This document shows positions 18,742 to 28,343 of a DNA stretch of 40,695 nt, piece by piece; within the stretch, counting starts at the first letter, position 1; every line of letters starts with the position of its first letter. The notes beneath the pieces are model-generated. The model saw nothing but the letters and a program-made list of their open reading frames with translations, was not told the DNA's origin and made no database searches. Location: positions 1-40,695 of the forward strand of contig JADFIA010000019.1 in the NCBI GenBank assembly GCA_022566895.1, read 5' to 3'. This DNA comes from Pseudomonadota bacterium (lineage in GTDB: Bacteria; Pseudomonadota; Alphaproteobacteria; Sphingomonadales; SMXR01). The position numbers and the translations under genes are program-made.

Positions 18742-19710
18742 CTAGGGGCACGACAGGCGTCGGGCCTCGGCCTCGGCCCGTCTTTTGATCCTTTGGTTGG
18801 CCTTGAGGTAACGAATTTCCAGCTCTCTTAGGATCGTGCAGGCCTCTTCATTCTGACCCATTCCGGCCATGGCCAGACCCAGCTTTAAGAGGTTGTCCGG
18901 GCCCTTGGCGCCGTCGCCGTATTTCCGATAGCCGACCAGGAAGGCCTCGGCCGCCCGCGGGTAATCCTTGCGCACATAGAAGGTCTCGCCGAGCCAGTAT
19001 TGTGCATTGCCGGTCAAACCGTGATCGCTGTGCACCGTAATGAAGTTGGAAAAGGCCTTCTCAGCCGCCTCGTAATCGCCGCGCCGCATGAGATCCTGGG
19101 CGAACTCGTATTGTTCTTCAGGCGATCCGGAGGGCAGCCGCGCCGCTTCGATCCTGGCCTTGAACGCGCGCTCCTCGGCCTTGGCCTTCTGGAGTTGTTT
19201 TTCCGCCTCTTCGGGGCTCTCGGTCTCTACGAAGGGCGAGCGTCGAGTTGTTGGGCCGACCGCTTTTTCTTTGGCCGCCGCCGCGGTCCTTTGTTCGAGC
19301 TCGCGAAAGCGAAATTCGATATCCTCCTGTAGCTTCCCGATCTCCGACAGAAGACGGCTTTGGTGAAACTCAAGCTCTTCGACTTTGCCGGTAAGCAGGC
19401 GCATCTGGCGGTCGATGCCGGCGATTCGCACTTCCATGCTGGCCAGCAGCTCGGCACGGCTCAAGGAATGCCGGCCAGCTTCGGTCTCGGCCTGTGCAAG
19501 TGCCTCGACGCTGGAGAAATTTTTCCCAAACACTCTTTTCTGGACGGCCCGCAACTGCTTTTCGATGCGTACGATCTGCTTTTTGAGATCCCGAATCTCG
19601 CTCCGCGACTGCTGCGCCGCCACGGGTGAAGTTACGATCAGCAGAACGCCAAGCGCCGCGACCACCGCAAGCCCGCCTCCGAACTTCCCTAATTTTGCCT
19701 TCGCTCGCAT
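18742..19710 (-). CDS. cpoB: Cell-division coordinator CpoB (YbgF)
   Basis: A 322-residue periplasmic protein. A signal peptide (basic MRAKAKLGK, hydrophobic GGLAVVAALGVLLIVTS, cleavage after VAA or near residue 33) precedes a coiled coil at about 38-135 (IRDLKKQIVRIEKQLRAVQK), a charged linker and C-terminal TPRs (about 200-320, EQYEFAQDLMRRGDYEAAEK and AQYWLGETFYVRKDYPRAA). CpoB links Tol-Pal constriction with peptidoglycan synthesis by PBP1B in E. coli. The start at 19710 was chosen because the signal peptide begins there, rather than 30 bases upstream. The gene follows pal, as usual in Tol-Pal clusters. Confidence 0.92.
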   Translation of the reverse strand: MRAKAKLGKFGGGLAVVAALGVLLIVTSPVAAQQSRSEIRDLKKQIVRIEKQLRAVQKRVFGKNFSSVEALAQAETEAGRHSLSRAELLASMEVRIAGIDRQMRLLTGKVEELEFHQSRLLSEIGKLQEDIEFRFRELEQRTAAAAKEKAVGPTTRRSPFVETESPEEAEKQLQKAKAEERAFKARIEAARLPSGSPEEQYEFAQDLMRRGDYEAAEKAFSNFITVHSDHGLTGNAQYWLGETFYVRKDYPRAAEAFLVGYRKYGDGAKGPDNLLKLGLAMAGMGQNEEACTILRELEIRYLKANQRIKRRAEAEARRLSCP

Positions 19711-19826
19711 CAATTCAACGCCATTTCCGGTGACCACCAAAGAAAAGCCCCATACCTATCAGCCAAACAGAAAAGTTTGGCCAAAAATAGGCCTGGGGCC
19801 CGAAACCGGTGGCTGGTGATCGCCGA

Positions 19827-20357
19827 CTAGAGGACGACCATGACGGCCCGGCGGTTCTTGGACCAGGAGGCCTGGCTGGCGCCGAAGGCCACCGGCCGCT
19901 CCTTGCCATAGCTGATCGTCCGCATGCGGTCACCCGATATGCCAAGCGCGATCATATAATTCCTGGCCATGGTGGCGCGGCGATCGCCCAGCGCAATATT
20001 GTATTCCCGCGTACCCCGTTCGTCGCAGTGGCCTTCGATGACCACCTCAACGTCCAGGTTGTTGCGCAGCCATTCCGCCTGGCGGCGCAGAATATCGCGG
20101 GCCGTGGCCGTCAGTTCCGCCTTGTCATATTCGAAAAAGACACGGTCGCCGACCGTCGCCACCAGATGCGCCTGGGTTCCGGGAGCCGGCCCCGGGGTCA
20201 GCGGAGTTTGCATCACATCGGGCGCCGGGACGACCGGCACCATGGTTTCTGTTTCCGTTACGGTTTCCATTTCGGTTTCGCTTGTTGCGCAAGCAGCCAG
20301 AAAGATCGAAGCTGCGGTGATCGTAAGAAATCTCTTGCCAAGGCCGTTCATTTTCAT
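19827..20357 (-). CDS. pal: Peptidoglycan-associated lipoprotein Pal
   Basis: A 176-residue outer-membrane lipoprotein. The lipobox LAAC ends a typical lipoprotein signal (lipidated cysteine at about residue 23), followed by a threonine/glutamate-rich linker and an OmpA-like peptidoglycan-binding domain at about 65-176 (RVFFEYDKAELTATARDIL, VVIEGHCDERGTREYN, GDRRATMARNYM, and a final SKNRRAVMVVL). It anchors the outer membrane to peptidoglycan and is moved by TolQRAB at the division site. GGAAG lies seven bases before ATG 20357, which makes that start preferable to an ATG two codons later. A promoter and long structured leader precede it. Confidence 0.96.
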   Translation of the reverse strand: MKMNGLGKRFLTITAASIFLAACATSETEMETVTETETMVPVVPAPDVMQTPLTPGPAPGTQAHLVATVGDRVFFEYDKAELTATARDILRRQAEWLRNNLDVEVVIEGHCDERGTREYNIALGDRRATMARNYMIALGISGDRMRTISYGKERPVAFGASQASWSKNRRAVMVVL

Positions 20358-20395
20358 TTGGTCTTCCTTCTCACCGATGATTTGGTTTGGCGCCG

Positions 20396-20428
20396 GCCGG
20401 ACATTACCTTTCCGGTTTACGGTCCGGC
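20396..20428 (-). promoter_or_regulatory. Hairpin in the pal leader
   Basis: GCCGGAC and GTCCGGC form a perfect 7-bp stem (20422-20428 with 20396-20402) with 19 bases between, in which ACC/GGT can pair again. It lies about 40 bases before the pal start and downstream of the pal promoter. It may stabilise the message or affect translation; no T-run follows, so it is not a normal terminator. Confidence 0.45.
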
Positions 20429-20478
20429 ACGATAACGAGGAACGGCTTTCCCCTTATCGGGCAGGACGCCACGGCGGA

Positions 20479-20507
20479 ACTATAGATTCGCTCCCGAAAT
20501 CAATCAA
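20479..20507 (-). promoter_or_regulatory. Internal promoter of pal-cpoB
   Basis: TTGATT (20502-20507), 17 bases, TATAGT (20479-20484) on the minus strand; one of the best sigma-70 matches in the window. It lies in the 207-base gap between tolB and pal and predicts a leader of about 115 bases. This would let pal, an abundant lipoprotein, be made above the level of tolQRAB. Confidence 0.55.
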
Positions 20508-20564
20508 GGGCCGGAATCGCGCAATTTCGTGAAACCTTGACCTGAGCAGCATCCGGCCCACCGT

Positions 20565-21941
20565 TCAGCGGCTCATCAGGGGCGACCAAGCCGGGTCCGA
20601 ACCCTCAAAGGGTGTGGTTACCGGCCGCTCATTGTATCCGGTCAGGTCAACCGACCAGACCGACATTTCTCCACCCTCGCCGCGCTCATTGTAGGGCGTC
20701 TGGCGGAAGAACATGAGGACCCGCCCATTGGGCGCCCAAGTCGGACCTTCGTCCTGATAGCTGTCGGTCAACAGCCGCTCGCCGGTGCCGTCATAGCGCA
20801 TGACGCCGACCCTGAACTGGCCATTGCCGATCTTGGTAAAAGCGATCAAATCGCCGCGCGGCGACCACACAGGGGTTGCATAGCGTCCCTTGCCGAACGA
20901 GATCCGCTTGATGTCCGAGCCGTCGGTGTCCATGACATAAATCTGTTGGCTGCCGCCGCGGTCGGAATTAAAAGTAATCCTGGCACCATCCGGCGAGAAG
21001 GACGGCGAGGTGTCAATCCCGGGATGCGTGGTCAACCGGGTCACCCGCCGGGTCCGCAGGTCCATAAGATAAATGTCGCTGTTGCCATTCTCGGCCAGGC
21101 TCATCGCGACCATGTTGCCGTCCGGCGAAAAGCGGGGGGCAAAGGTCATATTCGGAAAATCGCCCAGAACCTCGTGCTTGCCGGTATCGATATTATAGAG
21201 ATAAACCCGCGGCTGATCGTTGTAATAGGCCAGATAGGTGATTTCCTGGCGGGTCGGAGAAAAGCGCGGTGTGAGCACCAGATCCTCGCCATTGGTCAGA
21301 TAGCGGTGGTTGGCGCCGTCCTGATCCATGATCGCCAGCCGCTTGGTGCGTTTGGTCTTGGGTCCGGTCTCGGCGATATAGACGATGCGGCTGTCAAAAT
21401 ATCCCTTCTCGCCGGTCAGGCGTCCGTACACGGCGTCGGCAATCAGATGCGCCACCCGCCGCCAGTTCTGCGGCGGCGCCACGTAACGCAGGCCGGTCAT
21501 CTGGCTCTCGGCAAACACATCCCAGAGTCGGAACTCGACCCGGATGCGGCCGTCGCTCTCCAATTCGACATGCGAAGTCACAAGAGCCTGGCTGCCGATG
21601 GCCCGCCAGTCCCCGAAACGCGGCCGCATCGAGCCGGCGCCGATCTTTTCGATAAAGGCCTCTTTGTCGATCGACCGGAACAGGCCCGAGCGCGTCAGGT
21701 CGGCGATCACAACGCTGGCAATATTGATCCCGATATCGGCCAATGATCCGATCATGGTGGTGGCCTCGGAGGCCGGTGCCGTATCCGGCACCGCGATCGG
21801 CAGCGGTTCGACATTGCCGCGCGTCACGTCGACGTTAAGCACCGCGGCGGCCTCTTGAGGGTCAAACAAGAGAACCAGAAAACCAATCAACAGGGCCGGC
21901 AGGAACCCTGTGACGACTTGCTTTCCTAAAACTTTGATCAT
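20565..21941 (-). CDS. tolB: Tol-Pal system protein TolB
   Basis: A 458-residue periplasmic protein. A signal peptide covers roughly residues 1-33, ending near EAAA; an N-terminal alpha/beta domain follows (about 34-180, with [20 protein letters not shown]), then a six-bladed beta-propeller with repeated blades of the [29 protein letters not shown] and [12 protein letters not shown] type. TolB binds Pal and TolA and controls release of Pal at the septum. Its ATG overlaps the tolA stop (21938-21941, ATGA). Length and repeats are normal. Confidence 0.96.
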   Translation of the reverse strand: MIKVLGKQVVTGFLPALLIGFLVLLFDPQEAAAVLNVDVTRGNVEPLPIAVPDTAPASEATTMIGSLADIGINIASVVIADLTRSGLFRSIDKEAFIEKIGAGSMRPRFGDWRAIGSQALVTSHVELESDGRIRVEFRLWDVFAESQMTGLRYVAPPQNWRRVAHLIADAVYGRLTGEKGYFDSRIVYIAETGPKTKRTKRLAIMDQDGANHRYLTNGEDLVLTPRFSPTRQEITYLAYYNDQPRVYLYNIDTGKHEVLGDFPNMTFAPRFSPDGNMVAMSLAENGNSDIYLMDLRTRRVTRLTTHPGIDTSPSFSPDGARITFNSDRGGSQQIYVMDTDGSDIKRISFGKGRYATPVWSPRGDLIAFTKIGNGQFRVGVMRYDGTGERLLTDSYQDEGPTWAPNGRVLMFFRQTPYNERGEGGEMSVWSVDLTGYNERPVTTPFEGSDPAWSPLMSR

Positions 21942-22768
21942 CCTCCGATCATCTCCCTTGGATCAAAATTGAACTCGATCACCCGCCACAGATCGTACTG
22001 ATCCTTCGGCAGTTCATAAGGCGCACACCTGCGGACCGCCCGGGCGGCGCTTTCAACCGCCGTCCGGAAGTATTCCTGCCCCGGCTCGTGCATGCGGTCA
22101 AGGTCCAACAATTCGATCGGCCGCGCCAGATTGCCATCCAGGGTCAGATATATCTTCAGCCGCACATTCAGGTCGGCGGCCTCTTTGGCCCCGGCCGGGA
22201 TGCTCCAGCACTCCTCGACCTTGCGCCGGATCGCCGCCACCAGGGTCGCCGTGGCGATCCGGGCCCGGCGGCCGTCCAGCGACGCCCGGCGCACCACCTC
22301 CTCCAGTTTCTCGGTTTCGTCCCTAGCTTCGACCTTGGCCGCCGCCTGTTCCTTTTTGGATTTATCGATCAGGGCGGCCAGCCGCCCGGCATCCAGCTGG
22401 CTCGGCGGATTTGGTTTGGCTTTCGGGCTTACCCGCGGGATCAGCCGCGGCGCTGGCTTTTGGCGAATCTCTTTAAGCGCCGCTTTCTGCGGCACCGCCT
22501 CCGGCGGCGGCACGGCGGTGCGGCGCGGTGCGGGCGCCGCGGTCGCCTTCAGGGACGGTGATGGCTCGGGTGCGGTTTTCTTTTCCTCTTGCGGCGCCGG
22601 GGCCGGCTCGGTGACCCGGAAGCGATCCGAGATCACCACATCGATCGGGATCGGCTGCGGCAGTTGCGGCAGCTCGCGGGCCAGCGAGGGAATTCCGACC
22701 ACCGCCACGCCGGCGATGACGACGTGGAAGACGGCCGAAAATATCAATCCAATTCGAAGCTCGTTCAC
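21938..22768 (-). CDS. tolA: Tol-Pal system protein TolA
   Basis: A 276-residue inner-membrane protein that spans the periplasm. One N-terminal helix (about 7-29, [19 protein letters not shown]) is followed by a proline/alanine/lysine-rich middle region with [17 protein letters not shown] and several PAPR stretches, then a TonB-like C-terminal domain (about 175-270) with [20 protein letters not shown] and a final [11 protein letters not shown]. It is shorter in the middle than E. coli TolA (421 residues), as usual in Alphaproteobacteria. The annotation rests on position between tolR and tolB and on this architecture, as the sequence itself is poorly conserved. Confidence 0.92.
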   Translation of the reverse strand: MNELRIGLIFSAVFHVVIAGVAVVGIPSLARELPQLPQPIPIDVVISDRFRVTEPAPAPQEEKKTAPEPSPSLKATAAPAPRRTAVPPPEAVPQKAALKEIRQKPAPRLIPRVSPKAKPNPPSQLDAGRLAALIDKSKKEQAAAKVEARDETEKLEEVVRRASLDGRRARIATATLVAAIRRKVEECWSIPAGAKEAADLNVRLKIYLTLDGNLARPIELLDLDRMHEPGQEYFRTAVESAARAVRRCAPYELPKDQYDLWRVIEFNFDPREMIGG

Positions 22769-22816
22769 TTTCGCTTCCGCTGTTATATCAATGCCAACTC
22801 TGGCGATGCGAAGGGC

Positions 22817-23245
22817 TTAGCGTGGCCGCTCGGTAACCAGGGCGACCTTCCTGAAGCCGGCCCGGTTGATCGTGGTGATGATCTTCATGATCTCGCCGTA
22901 GGCCAAATCCCGATTGCCGCGTATATAGATCCGTGGATCGGTGCGGTTCTTGGCGATCGCCTGCAGGCGGGCCACCAACTCCGCATAGCCAACCGGAGTT
23001 TCGCCCAAGAATATGGCACCTTTTTGATCGATCGTGATCTCGATCGGCTTGTCGTCCTCCGGCAGCGGCCGGGCCGAGGCCTGCGGCAGATCGACCGGCA
23101 CACCGACGGTCAACAGGGGCGCGGCGACCATGAAGACGATCAGCAGGACCAGCATCACGTCGACCATCGGCGTGACGTTGATCTCCGATATCGGCTGGTA
23201 GCCCTGGCCGGGCTTGGTGCCCCGTTTTTGAAAGCCGACCGCCAT
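22817..23245 (-). CDS. tolR: Tol-Pal system protein TolR
   Basis: A 142-residue ExbD/TolR protein. One membrane helix at about 24-46 carries the conserved proton-path aspartate in INVTPMVDVMLVLLIVFMVA, and a periplasmic domain follows (DLPQASARPLPEDDKPIEI and the conserved LVARLQAIAKN(R) region). With TolQ it uses the proton gradient to energise TolA. Its start overlaps the tolQ stop by one base (TGATG), indicating coupled translation in the usual order tolQ-tolR-tolA. Confidence 0.95.
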   Translation of the reverse strand: MAVGFQKRGTKPGQGYQPISEINVTPMVDVMLVLLIVFMVAAPLLTVGVPVDLPQASARPLPEDDKPIEITIDQKGAIFLGETPVGYAELVARLQAIAKNRTDPRIYIRGNRDLAYGEIMKIITTINRAGFRKVALVTERPR

Positions 23246-23967
23246 CAGTGCGCCCTTTGGTCCATCTGGCGCGACAGGACGGCCTGAAATTCGTCCGAAA
23301 AGCCCTCGAGCCGGGCGGCGTATCGGGCCAGCTCCCCGGACAGCTTGTTATAGGCCATAACCGCCGGGATCGCGGCCACCAGGCCCAGGGCGGTGGCCAA
23401 CAGCGCCTCGGCGATGCCCGGTGCGACCACGGCCAGGCTGGTATTGCTGGTCAGGGCGATCGACTGAAAAGCGTTCATAATCCCCCAGACGGTGCCGAAC
23501 AGGCCAACAAAGGGCGCCGTCGAGCCGACCGTGGCCAGAAAGACCGTACGCTCCTCCAGGCGCTCCATTTCGCGCTGCGAGGTGACCCGCATGACCTTGG
23601 CGATCCGCTCTTGAAGGCTCAGCTTGTCGAGCACCCGGCCCTCGGCGGTCAGTGAGCGCTGCCATTCGCGCATGGCGGAGATGAAAACCAGCGCCAAGGG
23701 ATGAGTGGGGTTCTTCTTGGTCTCGCCGTAAAGGCTCTCGAGCGAGTTGCCGGACCAGAAGGTTTCCTCGAAGGCATCGGCTTCGCTATTGACCTTGCGG
23801 ATGCGCACCATCTTTTCGAAGATGATCGCCCAGGTCCAGACCGAGGCCAGCACCAGAAGCACGATCACCAGCTGGACCACGATACCGGCTTCCCAGAACA
23901 TGCCCCAGACGGTAAAATCCGGTACTGAGCCGCCCAGCGTCTCGGCGCTGACTTGTGTTTGTTCCAT
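23245..23967 (-). CDS. tolQ: Tol-Pal system protein TolQ
   Basis: A 240-residue MotA/TolQ/ExbB proton-channel protein of the inner membrane. Helices lie at about 24-46 (EAGIVVQLVIVLLVLASVWTW), 148-170 (FVGLFGTVWGIMNAF) and 182-205 (ALLATALGLVAAIPAVMAYN), with the conserved LATVGSTAPFVGLFGTVWG segment. It forms the motor pentamer around TolR. It starts two bases after the ybgC stop, forming part of a tightly packed operon. Confidence 0.96.
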   Translation of the reverse strand: MEQTQVSAETLGGSVPDFTVWGMFWEAGIVVQLVIVLLVLASVWTWAIIFEKMVRIRKVNSEADAFEETFWSGNSLESLYGETKKNPTHPLALVFISAMREWQRSLTAEGRVLDKLSLQERIAKVMRVTSQREMERLEERTVFLATVGSTAPFVGLFGTVWGIMNAFQSIALTSNTSLAVVAPGIAEALLATALGLVAAIPAVMAYNKLSGELARYAARLEGFSDEFQAVLSRQMDQRAH

Positions 23968-23969
23968 TC

Positions 23970-24434
23970 CTAAACTCCCCGCCCGGCCATAGCCGCCAAA
24001 TATGGCAGCATCTTGTCCCGCAGAGCCGCCGAAAGGCGCCGCGGGCGCCCTTTTGGGCCCAAAAGCGCAACTTTTACGCGGGCTTCAGCCAGCGGCTCGC
24101 CACGACGCGTGATGGCCTGATCGATGACCAGGCTGGCCCCACGCACCTCTTCGAGACCTGTCGATACAACAAGTGCGTCATCAAGAAAAGCCGGTCGCCG
24201 GAACTCAATCTCCATGCTGCGCACGGCAAAGTAACCGTCCATCGAGCCGGGCGCCAGCCGGGCGCCCTGATGGACACCCAAGAGGCGCAAAAAATCGCTC
24301 CGCCCGCGTTCGAAAAATTTGAGATAACTGGCGTGATAGACCAGGCTCGAAGCGTCGGTATCTTCAAAGTAGACCCGCACCGCAAGCAGGTGCCGGTGGT
24401 CGCTTATTGTGCCGGCGCTGGGCTCGAGGGTCAT
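23970..24434 (-). CDS. ybgC: Tol-Pal-associated acyl-CoA thioesterase YbgC
   Basis: A 154-residue hot-dog-fold thioesterase of the 4-hydroxybenzoyl-CoA thioesterase group. The signature [20 protein letters not shown] contains the catalytic aspartate region, followed by [13 protein letters not shown]. YbgC hydrolyses short acyl-CoA or acyl-ACP and is nearly always the first gene of the tol operon; a phospholipid-related role has been suggested. ATG 24434 overlaps the ruvB stop (ATGA, 24431-24434). Confidence 0.94.
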   Translation of the reverse strand: MTLEPSAGTISDHRHLLAVRVYFEDTDASSLVYHASYLKFFERGRSDFLRLLGVHQGARLAPGSMDGYFAVRSMEIEFRRPAFLDDALVVSTGLEEVRGASLVIDQAITRRGEPLAEARVKVALLGPKGRPRRLSAALRDKMLPYLAAMAGRGV

Positions 24435-25510
24435 GCCTCGTCGCTCTCGCCGTCAGCCTCGAGCATCTCGAGCTGCGGCGCCTCGGGCAGCGATACCGGC
24501 TCGATCCCGAGATGGGCGAAGGCGGCCTCGGTCAGGGCCCGGCCGCGCGGCGTGCGCTGGACCAGACCCGATTGCATCAGATAGGGCTCGATGATGTCCT
24601 CGATCGCATCGCGCGGTTCCGAAAGGGCCGCGGCCAGGGTCTCGATGCCGACCGGGCCGCCGCTATAGGTCTGGCCGATGCAGCGCAGATAGCGGTGATC
24701 CATGGCGTCGAGCCCCAGATGGTCGACCTCGAGCTCGGTCAGCGCCTTGTCGGCCACCGATTTGTCGATTTCAGTGCGGCCCGAGACCAGCGCGAAATCG
24801 CGCACCCTTCGCAAAAGGCGTCCGGCGATGCGCGGCGTGCCTCTGGAGCGCGAGGCGATCTCCAGCGCCCCTTCGGCGGTCAGCTTCAGCTCCAGAACCC
24901 GGGCCCCGCGGTGCACCACTTCGCACAATTCCTCGGTCGAATAGAAGGACAGCCGCACCGGGATGCCGAAGCGCTCGCGTAAGGGCGTGGTGATCAGGCC
25001 CGAGCGGGTGGTGGCGCCGATCAGCGTAAACGGCGGCAAATCGATCTTGACGCTGCGCGCCGCCGGCCCCTCGCCGATGATGATATCGAGCTGAAAGTCC
25101 TCCATGGCCGGATAGAGGATCTCCTCGACGGCCGGATTGAGACGGTGAATTTCGTCGATAAAAAGAATGTCGTGCGGCTCCAGGTTGGTCACCAGGGCGG
25201 CCAGGTCGCCGGCCCGGGCGATCACCGGGCCCGCGGTTGCGCGGAAATTAACCCCCATTTCGCGGGCCAGAATCTGGGCCAGCGTCGTCTTGCCGAGGCC
25301 GGGCGGCCCGAAAAACAGCACATGGTCCAAGGCCTCGCGGCGCTTTTTCGCGGCCTCGATAAAAACCTTGAGGTTCTGGCAGACCTGCGACTGGCCGATG
25401 AATTCCTTCAGGTACTGCGGGCGCAGGCTGGTCGCAGGGGCGTCGCCGGGAGCCGGCTCGGCCTCAACCAGGCGATCTTGATCGGCCGTCTCTGAGGCCT
25501 TGTCGCTCAT
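24431..25510 (-). CDS. ruvB: Holliday-junction DNA helicase RuvB
   Basis: A 359-residue AAA+ ATPase motor that drives branch migration with RuvA. The protein has a 24-residue polar leader, then [12 protein letters not shown], Walker [15 protein letters not shown] near 66-79, Walker [11 protein letters not shown], sensor [18 protein letters not shown] with the arginine finger, and a C-terminal winged helix ([20 protein letters not shown]). Its start overlaps the ruvA stop (ATGA, 25507-25510). Confidence 0.97.
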   Translation of the reverse strand: MSDKASETADQDRLVEAEPAPGDAPATSLRPQYLKEFIGQSQVCQNLKVFIEAAKKRREALDHVLFFGPPGLGKTTLAQILAREMGVNFRATAGPVIARAGDLAALVTNLEPHDILFIDEIHRLNPAVEEILYPAMEDFQLDIIIGEGPAARSVKIDLPPFTLIGATTRSGLITTPLRERFGIPVRLSFYSTEELCEVVHRGARVLELKLTAEGALEIASRSRGTPRIAGRLLRRVRDFALVSGRTEIDKSVADKALTELEVDHLGLDAMDHRYLRCIGQTYSGGPVGIETLAAALSEPRDAIEDIIEPYLMQSGLVQRTPRGRALTEAAFAHLGIEPVSLPEAPQLEMLEADGESDEA

Positions 25511-26109
25511 TGGCTCAGCTCCTTAAGCCCGTGGCGGATCAGTTCCGAGGCGTCGGCCTCCTGGCCGGCTGCCTTGTGCGCCGTGGCGATCGCCCGGTGG
25601 GCTTCGGCCGAACGATAACCGAGTTTGACCAGAGCCGAAATAGCGTCGCCGGTCGGACCGCCGGGCGCCAACCTGGCCGCGGCCGCGCCGGCGCCAACCG
25701 CCGGCAGCTGGCCGATCTTGTCGCCCAGTTCGTTGGCAATCCGCAGCGCCAGCTTGGGCCCGACGCCGCTCGCCTGGGAGATCGCCGCAGTGTCGGATAG
25801 CGCCACCGCGCTGGCCAGCGCCGCCGGCTCGAGAACCGAGAGAATCCCCAGAGCCACCTTGGCCCCGACCCCTTGGACGCTTTGCAGCAGACGGAACATC
25901 TCGGCCTCGGCCGGGTTCTCGAAGCCATACAGGTGGATGTGATCCTCGCGCATGTGGGTTTCGATATGAAGCACCACCTCGGCCCCGGGTCCCGGCAGAC
26001 CGGCCAAGGTACGGCCGGTGGCAAAGACCATGTAGCCAACCCCGCCGACCTCGACGATCAGCCAGTCATCGCCCACCTGATCCAGAATGCCACGGAGCTT
26101 TGCAATCAT
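25507..26109 (-). CDS. ruvA: Holliday-junction DNA helicase subunit RuvA
   Basis: A 200-residue protein that binds four-way junctions as a tetramer. It starts [20 protein letters not shown] (OB fold, about 1-62), has two helix-hairpin-helix motifs ([13 protein letters not shown] near 79 and [16 protein letters not shown] near 114), and a C-terminal RuvB-binding domain (about 150-200, [17 protein letters not shown]). Overlaps of 4 bases occur at both ends, with ruvC upstream and ruvB downstream. Confidence 0.96.
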   Translation of the reverse strand: MIAKLRGILDQVGDDWLIVEVGGVGYMVFATGRTLAGLPGPGAEVVLHIETHMREDHIHLYGFENPAEAEMFRLLQSVQGVGAKVALGILSVLEPAALASAVALSDTAAISQASGVGPKLALRIANELGDKIGQLPAVGAGAAAARLAPGGPTGDAISALVKLGYRSAEAHRAIATAHKAAGQEADASELIRHGLKELSQ

Positions 26110-26639
26110 GATGCCCGGCCTCCCAGGGCGCTGGCCGCCTGCGCCCGCGCCTGGCCGGAGAATGCATGATGGGCGTGGCAGATGGCAACCGCCAGCGCAT
26201 CGGCGGCGTCACTGTTTTCGATGGTTACGCCCGGCAGCAGTACCTGCACCATGGTGTGAATCTGCTGTTTGGCCGCATGGCCGGTGCCAACCACCGACTT
26301 TTTGATCTGGTTGGGCGCATATTCAGCCACCAGGATGCCGCGCAGGGCCGGCACCAGCATCACCACGCCGCGCGCCTGGCCGAGTTTCAGGGTCGAAGCG
26401 GGATGTCGGCTGACGAAGGTCTCTTCGACCCCGGCCTGGTCCGGCTGCAGACGATCGACGACCTCGGACAGGCGTTCGAACAACTGCACCAACCGCGGCG
26501 CCAGATCCAGAGAAGCGTCGCTCGAGACGCTGCCGTTGGCGATATGGCTAAGCCGGTTGCCGTCGCTCAACACCAGGCCCCAGCCGGTCCGTCTGAGACC
26601 GGGATCGAGGCCCAGTATGCGCACGCCTTGGCTGGTCAT
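26106..26639 (-). CDS. ruvC: Holliday-junction resolvase RuvC
   Basis: A 177-residue endonuclease that resolves four-way junctions. Acidic active-site residues are seen in [13 protein letters not shown] (first aspartate), GVEETFVS (glutamate) and [17 protein letters not shown] (last aspartate pair); [15 protein letters not shown] is also conserved (here written [15 protein letters not shown]). The ruvC-ruvA-ruvB order with 4-base overlaps makes a single recombination repair unit that runs straight into the tol genes. It lies 8 bases downstream of yebC. Confidence 0.96.
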   Translation of the reverse strand: MTSQGVRILGLDPGLRRTGWGLVLSDGNRLSHIANGSVSSDASLDLAPRLVQLFERLSEVVDRLQPDQAGVEETFVSRHPASTLKLGQARGVVMLVPALRGILVAEYAPNQIKKSVVGTGHAAKQQIHTMVQVLLPGVTIENSDAADALAVAICHAHHAFSGQARAQAASALGGRAS

Positions 26640-26647
26640 TGGTCCGG

Positions 26648-27394
26648 CTAGCTCCCCAGAGTTTCCATTATTTCGTCCGCAATGTCGAAATTGCCGAACA
26701 CCTCCTGCACGTCGTCATTATCATCCAGCGCCTCGAGCAGCCGGATCAGCTTGGCGGCGCCTTCGGCGTCGAGCGGCACGGTGTCGTGCGGATGCCAGAT
26801 CAGTTTGGCCGAGCGTGGCTCGCCGAGCCTGGCTTCGAGGAGCCGCGCAACCTCGTGGAGATTGCTGGCCTGGCAATAAATATCGTGACCGTGGCGGCTC
26901 GATTCGACGTCGTCGGCGCCGGCCTCCAGGGCCGCTTCAAAGACCGCATCGGCATCGCCGGCCCGGGGCCCGAAGTTGATAAGGCCGCGCCGCTCGAACA
27001 TGTGGCTGACGCTGCCCGAAGCCCCCATATTGCCGCCGCCCTTCGAGATGATGGTCCGTACGGCGGCCGCCGTGCGGTTGCGATTATCGGTCAGCGCCTC
27101 GACGATCAGGGCGACACCGGCCGGGCCGAAGCTTTCGTAGCGCACCTCCTCGTAATTCACATCGTCCGAAGTCTGGCTGCGATTGATCGCCCGCTCGATA
27201 TTGTCTTTGGGCAGGCTGTGGGCGCGGCCGGCCGAGATGGCCGCTCTGAGCCGCGGGTTGGCGTCCGGATCCGGTCCGCCCATTTTGGCGGCCACCGTGA
27301 TCTCACGCGACAGGCGGCTGAAGACCTTGGAACGCTTGGCGTCCTGGGCGCCCTTGCGGTACATGATGTTCTTGAACTTTGAATGCCCGGACAT
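26648..27394 (-). CDS. yebC: YebC/PmpR family protein
   Basis: A 248-residue protein with the standard start [21 protein letters not shown], the NIERAINR segment, SKGGGNMG loop and a conserved [15 protein letters not shown] near the C-terminus. The family includes DNA-binding regulators and, by more recent work, factors that relieve ribosome stalling at proline-rich motifs. efp, whose product also relieves such stalls, is in this window at 36156. An AAGGAT ribosome site precedes ATG 27394. It heads the gene train leading into ruvCAB and tol. Confidence 0.96.
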   Translation of the reverse strand: MSGHSKFKNIMYRKGAQDAKRSKVFSRLSREITVAAKMGGPDPDANPRLRAAISAGRAHSLPKDNIERAINRSQTSDDVNYEEVRYESFGPAGVALIVEALTDNRNRTAAAVRTIISKGGGNMGASGSVSHMFERRGLINFGPRAGDADAVFEAALEAGADDVESSRHGHDIYCQASNLHEVARLLEARLGEPRSAKLIWHPHDTVPLDAEGAAKLIRLLEALDDNDDVQEVFGNFDIADEIMETLGS

Positions 27395-27413
27395 CTTTAT
27401 CCTTAGGTTTAGG

Positions 27414-27431
27414 GGCGCCTTTGGGAGCGCC
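27414..27431 (-). promoter_or_regulatory. Small hairpin in the yebC leader
   Basis: GGCGC and GCGCC (27427-27431 and 27414-27418) form a 5-bp GC stem with an 8-base loop, about 20 bases before the yebC start, in the 99-base gap after the phosphodiesterase gene. No T-run follows on the minus strand. I see no convincing -10/-35 pair in this gap. Confidence 0.3.
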
Positions 27432-27493
27432 TCGTATGCCCCCTTTCTTAAACCAGTTCGGGCGGCGATTGCCAGCCTGCAAACGGCCTTTTA

Positions 27494-28312
27494 TCAGCCC
27501 ACCTCGGGAATGTGTTCGTGCAGCGGCTGGCCGATGCGCAACGGCTCGATGCGCTTGGCCAGACCGGTCCGCTCGTCGCTTTCAATATAGACCCCGCAAA
27601 GCGTCGCCTCGCCGGCCGCCGGGTGGAAGCGCTGGCGCCCGATCTTGGCCTGGAACCGCCGCAGGGGCTCCGCCTTATCCATGCCGATGACCGAATCATA
27701 AACCCCGCACATGCCGGCATCGGTCTGATAGGCCGAACCGCCGGGCAGGATTTGCGCGTCGGCCGTCGGGATATGGCTATGACTGCCAACCGTCAAGCTG
27801 ACCCGGCCGTCGGCGAAATGTCCCATGGCCATCTTCTCGGAGGTCGCCTCGCCGTGTATATCGAGAACGATGCACTGCAGCTGCGAGCCCATGGGATGCC
27901 GCTTTAAAGCCTCGTCGACGGCCCGGAAGGGATCGTCGATGGCGTCCATGAACACCCGCCCCATGGCGTTGATCACCAGGATTTTGCGGCCGCGGGCGTC
28001 TTCGTACTCGCCGATCCCGTGGCCCGGCGTGCCCGGTGGATAATTTAACGGCCTCAAAACCCTTTTGTCGCTCTCGAGAAGCGGGATCACCTCTTTTTGA
28101 TCGAAGGTATGATTGCCGCCCGACAGACAATCGACGCCGGCGGCGAACAGCTCCTCGGCCAGCGGCGGCGTCAGGCCAAAGCCGCCGGCTGCGTTTTCAC
28201 CGTTGGCGATGACGAAATCGAGGCCCAGTCGGGCCCGCAGGCCGGGCAGCAATTCGACGATCTTTTTTCGCGCCGGCCGGCCAACGATATCGCCCAAGAA
28301 CAAGACTTTCAT
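27494..28312 (-). CDS. YmdB-type metallophosphoesterase (TIGR00282-like)
   Basis: A 272-residue calcineurin-like phosphoesterase. Metal ligands are visible in FLGDIVGRPAR (aspartate near 8), IANGENAAGG (glutamate and asparagine near 39-40), SGGNHTFDQ (asparagine and histidine near 67-68), DIHGEATSEK and GSHSHIPTAD. The Bacillus homologue YmdB is a cyclic-nucleotide phosphodiesterase affecting biofilm and gene expression; the reaction in this organism is not known. AAGGAAA precedes ATG 28312. It follows the cyclo-ligase gene by 31 bases. Confidence 0.93.
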   Translation of the reverse strand: MKVLFLGDIVGRPARKKIVELLPGLRARLGLDFVIANGENAAGGFGLTPPLAEELFAAGVDCLSGGNHTFDQKEVIPLLESDKRVLRPLNYPPGTPGHGIGEYEDARGRKILVINAMGRVFMDAIDDPFRAVDEALKRHPMGSQLQCIVLDIHGEATSEKMAMGHFADGRVSLTVGSHSHIPTADAQILPGGSAYQTDAGMCGVYDSVIGMDKAEPLRRFQAKIGRQRFHPAAGEATLCGVYIESDERTGLAKRIEPLRIGQPLHEHIPEVG

Positions 28313-28343
28313 AGTTTTCCTTTCGCACCCGCGGTGCCGGCCC

